Source: Adiantum capillus-veneris
Lineage: Eukaryota; Streptophyta; Polypodiopsida; Polypodiales; Pteridaceae
NCBI GenBank assembly: GCA_014529385.2
Contig: CM043957.1
Span: 66,480,003 to 66,544,002, forward strand
Direction of reading: 5' to 3'
Length of the DNA: 64,000 nt
Shown: positions 58,592-64,000 of the stretch, piece by piece
Position numbering within the stretch: the stretch's first letter is position 1
How the letters are laid out: each line of letters starts with the position of its first letter
Program-made: the position numbers and the translations under genes
The notes under the pieces: model-generated
Databases searched by the model: none
Told to the model about the DNA's origin: nothing
Seen by the model: the letters and a program-made list of their open reading frames with translations, nothing else

Positions 58592-59790
58592 TTAGGGTTG
58601 CTTTCTATCCAGCCTTAGAAGATTGTTCTCAGCTTTCACCTTATTTATATAAGCCTTTGCTGTGGTTGCCTTCAAAACTCCTTTTGTGTTACAACCCAAT
58701 TGCCTAGCTAAAGTGGTCAATTGTGACGCCTTCATGCTTTCAATGGGTGTACGCTCCTTTGCCAAGATCTCTTGTATTTGGGCTCTTCTCATTTCATTGC
58801 GGTGGCTTGTGTCACTTGCATCTTCAATGATAGTTTCATCTCTGTCACCTTTTGCAGGTGGTATTCTTCTTGTAAAGAACACCTTAGCTGACCAAACATC
58901 ATTTTTCTGCTTCCAATACTCCATGATTTGTTTGTATTCACTATCATTTGTCACTATAGGTTGTCCATAACGATTAGAAGCAATTAAATCACGCACATCC
59001 CTTCTCTCATCAAGCTGAATCAAGTATGGCAGTAGCTCCTCCAAGAGCATATTGTCAACCATCTTCTCAGCATCAAATTGTGGTGGAAAAATGCAATTGT
59101 TTGCTGGTGAAATACATCCCTTGTAAGGAGAGTCATCAATAAGCACTGTTCTTTGTGGATCACATTCAAACCCCATGGCAATTTTGGCTAGAGGCTTGAA
59201 CATTGCCTCAACGTTTGGATTGTCGGGTCTAAACAATTTTTGAGTTTGAGCGGTGTAGCAAACATCTTGCGACCAAATTGCAAAGAAAGGCAATGTATCC
59301 TCAGCTAAGTTGTTTAGTGCTGCAAGGATTTGATACACATTATTCCTAGTAGCTGTCGACCAAATTGCAACATTAAACCTTTGTAAAATAGTCTTCAAGA
59401 ATTGGATGCAACCTGGCCTGAGTATAATATATCTTTTTGAATCCATTTGCACTGAGTTGTGGTGTGAGGATGGTTGAGGGGAACGTTTCAACAATAGACC
59501 ATTTAAATCCAATATAATTGTAAGCATGGATTTCTCAACATCTACGCTACATGACGTAGTACCAATTGGCAATAGCTCGTGAGTGGACTTTTCAGTCTCT
59601 TTTGATGTATGTTGCATTTTTGAAGCATCGATTTCTTGGTTCTCATTATTGGAAGCTTGCTCAAGTTGCACAACACTAGACTCTAGTATAGAAATATCAT
59701 CCATCTTGGGCACTTTAGAAACCATAGAATCTATGGATTCTATAGTTGTTGACTGAACCATAGGAGCGTTATCCATCCCAGTTTGTGAAT
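58592..59790 (-). CDS. FCP1/NIF-type HAD phosphatase-like exon with C-terminal SAP-like segment
   Basis: An acceptor TTTTCTTAG places the exon start at 59,790 (phase 1). The open frame gives about 399 residues. After an acidic N-terminal third comes a HAD/NIF domain: LTIILDLNGLLLKR (motif I, normally D-x-D-x-T; here D-L-N-G-L), YIILRPGCIQFLKTIL, VAIWSTATRNNV (motif II Ser/Thr) and RTVLIDDSPYKG (the D-D motif). FCP1/NIF enzymes dephosphorylate proteins such as the RNA polymerase II tail. The Asn in place of the second Asp suggests altered or lost catalysis; plant proteins with a similar 'D-[LVI]-N-G-L' motif exist, from memory. The end (SMKASQLTTLARQLGCNTKG...TTAKAYINKV) resembles a SAP-type DNA-binding helix pair. 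Stop at 58,594-58,592. No stop or frameshift within. Confidence 0.8.
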
Positions 59791-60432
59791 CTAAGAAAAC
59801 ACACACACAAATGGTATCTCAAAACCACTAGAATTTTATTCACCATATTTATATGTAGAACTCCTAGTAAGAAATTTATTTAAGGTAAAGTCGTTGTTAG
59901 AATCCTTGCAACCATTTTCAGCATTCGTACACCAAACACCACTTGTCTAAAATACAATCTACTAACTCAACATTTTCCATCCTACACTTTATTAAAGATG
60001 AGTACTTAAAGTGAAAACTAAAAGCCACCCTTGTTGAGGAAACATGGATACAAGGTCCACCAAATGTCCAACCTAGACTACAAGAAAATAATTAGAGATT
60101 TGGCTTAGATTTGGATTCAAAGGCCACCACTTATTCAAGTAAGATAACTCCACTTGTTTAAGACAGTAATGTTTGAAGCCCCACCACTTGTCCAACCTAG
60201 ACATTGATTAAATTTTGGTAAGATTTATCACAAATCTAGAGTAGAATCAAGATTCTATGGCCAAGGTAGTCAAATATGTTAGACAACACACAAAGCATAA
60301 GAGCACTCTAGATTCTCGTTGAGCATAAACTAAACAATAATCAAATGTTATATTCACTTGAGATTTCATCCATGAAAAATGAAAATGATGCATGTACTTG
60401 AGATTTCCATCCATGTACAATACTTTACAATG
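59791..60432 (-). other. Intron or intergenic gap with satellite copies
   Basis: Contains reverse-oriented copies of the satellite, for example 'aaggtccaccaaatgtccaacc' at 60,053, and 'ccaccacttgtccaacctag' at about 60,182. No convincing start exon for the FCP1-like frame was found here. Confidence 0.5.
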
Positions 60433-60989
60433 TCAAGTAAAGTTATAGTCAGCAAACAACTCTTCTCCTGCTTCAACTTGACAAATAGTCTCAATGCATA
60501 CATGGCCATATTCTTCTGACTTGATGTGTGAAGAGGTGCATTTATGCCAAGGTGGCAAATTTGGATCAAATGTATAGCGTACGTTGGGACAGACATTTGT
60601 ACTGTGAGAACTATTTATATAGCCCGACACGTTTCCTTCTTCTACACAACCAATAATGTATGATTGATCTTCCTCTTCTTCTATGTTTGGATCCTCTAGA
60701 AGAGAATATTTATAAGCTCTTGGAAATATTTTGCATATCTTTTTCCAGTCTTGAAATCTATACTTATGCCCTCCATAGTTTAGAATAGTCAAACCACTTT
60801 CCAGGGTAGTATGCACAAATAGCCCATAACCAGCTCCTTCAATACATGAAAGTCGCACTTCAAAATCCACACCGTTAATATGGAAAATTACATCTTTGGG
60901 AATAGGAAAAGTTGGTGTCCCAAAAGGATCTTCATGCCAATCATAGTGTGAAATACATCTAGATTTTATATCACTTAACTCCTTTGTGT
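60433..60989 (-). CDS. SET-domain exon
   Basis: An acceptor CTTTTTGCAG on the minus strand puts the exon start at 60,989; the stop TGA is at 60,435-60,433. It encodes about 185 residues. SET-domain features in order: LSCIEGAGYGLFVHTTLESG (entry Gly-x-Gly), TILNYGGHKYRFQDW, SYIIGCVEEGNVSGYINSSH then STNVCPNVRY (the NH/PN pseudoknot, with Asn-Ser-Ser for Asn-His-Ser), and CQVEAGEELFADYNF (the ELFxDY end). SET domains transfer methyl groups to lysines of histones or other proteins; this one could be inactive given the altered NHS motif. The exon begins in phase 1, matching the end of the exon at 63,586. No disabling mutation. Confidence 0.8.
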
Positions 60990-61049
60990 CTGCAAAAAGA
61001 AGAAAATATTATGCATAAAATAATGACAATATCAAAGAAAGATATCATT

Positions 61050-63116
61050 ATTTTATAGTCCAATAGGTCCATTGTATGGAAGACTTAGAGTGCCTCTTAC
61101 ATGGTGCCTCCAAGGTTTCCAAAAAATAAAATCATTGGAAAAAAAAGGCCACTGTGTCTCCAATCTATTGCCCATTTGAAGCATAGAGAGAACCAAGGTC
61201 CACCACTTGTCCAAGCTAGACATGGAGCATTGACACAAGATCCAGCACTTATCCAAGAACCCTATAGTATATGTGGTAACATGGGATGCATTGATGCAAC
61301 AAAAGTAGTCTAGCCTCCTCATCCATCTCTTTTTTCTTGTAGCCTAGAGGGATTAGTTTCAAGGTCTATCACTAGTCAAAAACTACACATAGAACATTGA
61401 TACAAGGTTCCACCACATGTGAAACCTATCATCTCTAGTAGCATGGATGGTTTGATATCAAGGTTCATCGCGTGTCCTACCTATACTCTATTGTAGCATA
61501 TAGATTCTGGTTTGGTGGTACTACACTTGTCCAAACTTGGCTTGTTGTTGATATCTGGAGGTAATCAAGGGTCCTCCACTTGTCCAAGTTAGGCATATAA
61601 AACAATTGCAAGGTCCACCATGTGTACAACATATGATTGATTATAGCATGCATGGTCTTATTTCATGGGCAACCATCTTCTCTCCAACATGTGTCCAACC
61701 TCGGCTCCATTGAAGCATGGAGAGAAGCAAGGTCCACCACTTATCAAAGCTATTATTTTCTCCCAGTGCTTTCAAAACCCATAATACGTTGTACATGGGG
61801 GGGGGGATTCTTGTTTCAAGGTCCACCCCTTGGCTAAGATTGGATCCATTGAAACATAAAGAGAAGCAAGCTCTACCATTTGTCCAAGCTAGGAGCCATT
61901 GAAACATGAAAACCCCATAATATGTTGTATACGAGGGGTGTTTTTCAAGGTCTACCACTTGTCTAAGCTATGGTCCATTGGAACATGGAGAGAAGCAAAG
62001 CTCCACCACTTTTCTAAGCTAGGATCCATTGAAACATGGAGAGAAGCAAGCTCCATTGTTTGTCTAAGCTAGGCTCCATTGGAACAAGGAGAAAACAAGC
62101 TCCACCACTTGCCTATTATTGCATAGAGATTCTGGTTTGAAGGTCCACCACTTGTCCAACCTTGCCTTCATGTATGGAGATAATCAAGAGTGCAATGCTT
62201 CTCTAAGCTAGGGACATAAAAGAGTTTCAAGGTCCACTACATATACGATCTATGATGGGTTGTAGCATGGGAGGTTTCATTTTAAGGTTGACCACTTCTC
62301 CAGCTCCGCTTGTCCAACCTCAGATCCATTGAAGAATGGAGAATAAAGGTGTACCAACTCTCCAAAATAGGCAGGACAATCTCTATAAAACCCATGAATT
62401 GTTAATATATGCTATGCTGTGGAGTTTTGTTTGAAGTTCCACTCCTTATCCAAGCTACAATCCATTGAAGCATGGAACTAAGTAAGATATATCTCTAGTC
62501 CAAGATAGGATCCATTGAAACATAGAGAGAATCAAGGTCCACCACTTGTCCAAGCTATGCATGGGTAATTGATATAAGGACCACTACGTTTTCACCTATA
62601 CTATGCTCTATCATGGATGGTTTCATATCCTACCAATTTTCCAACCTATTTAGTAGGTTGTATTATGGGGGTTTGGTTTCAAGGTACTTCACTTGTCTGA
62701 GGTGGGTTCCATTGAACCATGGAGAGAAACTATGTCTACCACTTGTCCGAAATATGCTCCTTTAAAACATAAAAACAAGGTCCACCACTTGTCCAAGCTA
62801 AAGTTTCTCTCCATTGAAGCATGGAGAGAAACAAGGTCTACCACCTGTCCAAAATATGCTCCATTGAAACATAAAAGCAAGGTCCACCACTTGTCCAAGC
62901 TAATATAACAAATGGGTGTTGGTTACAAGGTGTACCACACTTGTCTAAACTAGTCTTCATGCAAGGTCTACCACATGTCCAAGCTATATGAGCTTGTTTT
63001 GAAGGTCTACCACACCTCTTGAAATTAGGATCCATGTAAGGTCCACCTTTTGTCAAGCTATGCATTTAATGAGTACTAAAACTAAGTAAATTGCAGTACT
63101 TAAATACCTTTCCAAG
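61050..63116 (-). repeat. Satellite in inverse orientation within the putative intron
   Basis: Copies of 'aaggtccaccacttgtccaagct' and 'ctccattgaagcatggagagaa' fill most of the interval. It is the same family as the 51.4-57.6 kb blocks but reads as the reverse complement. Near 62,700-62,910 four short units are almost identical. Confidence 0.9.
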
Positions 63117-63574
63117 CTCATTAAGATTTTGGTCTCTAAGGCCGGCCACCACCACATGTCTAATCTATGCTCTAATTGATTACTTATGCTATTTCTCTCA
63201 AAGTCCAAACATAAGCTCCCTTCTAGCAAGGTTAGTTTAAATTTAGGCTCCAGCACCTGTCTAAGCTAGGTTCAATTTATGAAGCATCACCATTTAACCA
63301 TGCTACGATCTAATGTATCATATCAAGGGGGTATTGATAAAAGGTCCAAAACTTATTGAGTTCAAGCTCTTAAGTAATTAAGTCTTTGTGAGTATTAAAT
63401 GTTTTAGTTTTAGTCTACAGATCCACCATTCAAAAACTCAAGTAATTTACTATTTACATTCAAACCTTGAATGCTTGAGATAAAAAATACAAGCTCAATC
63501 AATACTATATAAAGCAAAATCTAACATTAAGAGTATCAAATCAGTAACAAGAAACACTAACATGCACAAGAAAC
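63117..63574. other. Intron, no feature recognised
   Basis: AT-rich, with degraded satellite words only ('ccagcacctgtctaagctagg'). Confidence 0.45.
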
Positions 63575-63585
63575 TCAAAACATAC

Positions 63586-64000
63586 GTGTCTCCATTTCCA
63601 AAAAGTCCTCCATTGACACAGGATGGTGTTGTTGTTGTTCTTCTTCTCTTTGTGGAGAGCACTCCTCTGTAACAGGCACAATGTCGCCTGATTGCGAAGT
63701 GGATTGTTGAAGTCCAGCCCATTTTTCTATATCTTCATGAGACTTAACAAAGTCTAGCAGCATGGTCTCCATGCTTTTTGCCTCCTCCACACTATCAATT
63801 AAGCAGATGACTTCTTTTTTCTGTTGTATTCCTTCTTGTGCAACCAAGGAGCCATCACCAAAAACATCAACAAGCTTGCGGTCTTCAAAACAATATGTAC
63901 GAATGTAGTGCTTGACCAAAGCTCTTTTTTTGGCCTCCAAATATTGCAAATCTGACATATCGTTATCTGCTACTTGAAGAAGAGAACAATCAATTGGCAT
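63586..64000 (-). CDS. Partial exon upstream of the SET/FCP1 exons, open at the window edge
   Basis: Minus strand, 415 nt ending at a donor CAC/GTATGT (exon end 63,586, phase 1). Visible residues start MPIDCSLLQVADNDMSDLQY and include YLEAKKRALVKHYIRTYCF, IQQKKEVICLIDSVEEAKSM, and a Gln/His/Glu-rich tail (REEEQQQHHPVSMEDF). No known domain recognised; an acidic, charged, probably helical segment. The ATG coincides with the window's last base, so whether it is the true start cannot be judged. Phase matches both acceptors downstream (60,989 and 59,790). Confidence 0.6.

Overview
This 64 kb window looks like intergenic and intronic DNA from a large, repeat-rich land-plant nuclear genome. Plant-type Ty3/gypsy (including a chromovirus) and Ty1/copia retrotransposons dominate it. 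It also holds CACTA-like foldback elements, long (GA)n/(CT)n microsatellites and two families of tandem satellite. A decayed PPR pseudogene carries the 'ILKACG' and 'MYSKC' motifs familiar from ferns and other seed-free plants, so a fern-like genome is my best guess. That is inference, not proof. I see no rRNA, tRNA, CRISPR, operon or prokaryotic signal. The supplied open reading frames accept non-ATG starts, so many apparent initiator methionines are not real.

Layout. 1-0.85 kb: 3' end of a copia element (+). 1.1-1.7 kb: a degenerate TTATGG minisatellite. 2.6-4.3 kb: a broken, unidentified coding remnant with a 159-bp tandem duplication. 5.15-6.6 kb: a satellite of roughly 110-125 bp units with a palindromic core. 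6.6-23.1 kb: a large gypsy element (A, +) that interrupts this satellite. It has LTRs of 568 and 548 bp, a polypurine tract, gag, protease, RT, RNase H and integrase, and a second retropepsin-like domain after the integrase. Element A is itself interrupted by a 243-bp insertion in gag and by a complete non-autonomous copia element (B, -, 17,239-21,042; 192-bp LTRs, target duplication GACTC, tRNA-iMet primer site, polypurine tract). 23.8-24.4 kb: a copia LTR plus leader (+). 25.3-26.6 kb: an LTR related to the chromovirus below. 29.2-30.06 kb: three tandem units of about 325 bp, each carrying a strong hairpin. 33.2-33.8 kb: PPR pseudogene. 35.15-37.15 kb: truncated gypsy pol (-). 37.8-38.3 kb: copia LTR (-) hosting a CACTA-like MITE. 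40.1-40.63 kb: an older foldback element hosting a second MITE. 40,679-49,313: a full-length but dead chromovirus (C, -; target duplication AAGTA). 49.3-51.1 kb: microsatellites. 51.4-57.6 kb: a satellite built on TTGGACAAGTGGTGGACC. 58.4-64 kb: host exons on the minus strand (an open 5' exon, a SET-domain exon and an FCP1/NIF-type HAD phosphatase-like exon), whose introns hold the same satellite in the opposite orientation.

The host exons at the right edge are the only plausible functional genes seen. Splice phases allow the 5' exon to join the SET exon or the FCP1-like exon, both of which begin in phase 1. The other protein-like sequence is mobile-element coding sequence, nearly all of it broken by stops and frameshifts. 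The best candidates for something undescribed are: the gypsy element with a second protease-like domain after integrase; an open reading frame conserved inside the chromovirus LTRs; the non-autonomous copia lineage lacking RNase H; the nested CACTA-like hairpins; and the satellite that flanks and invades the SET/FCP1 locus in opposite orientations.
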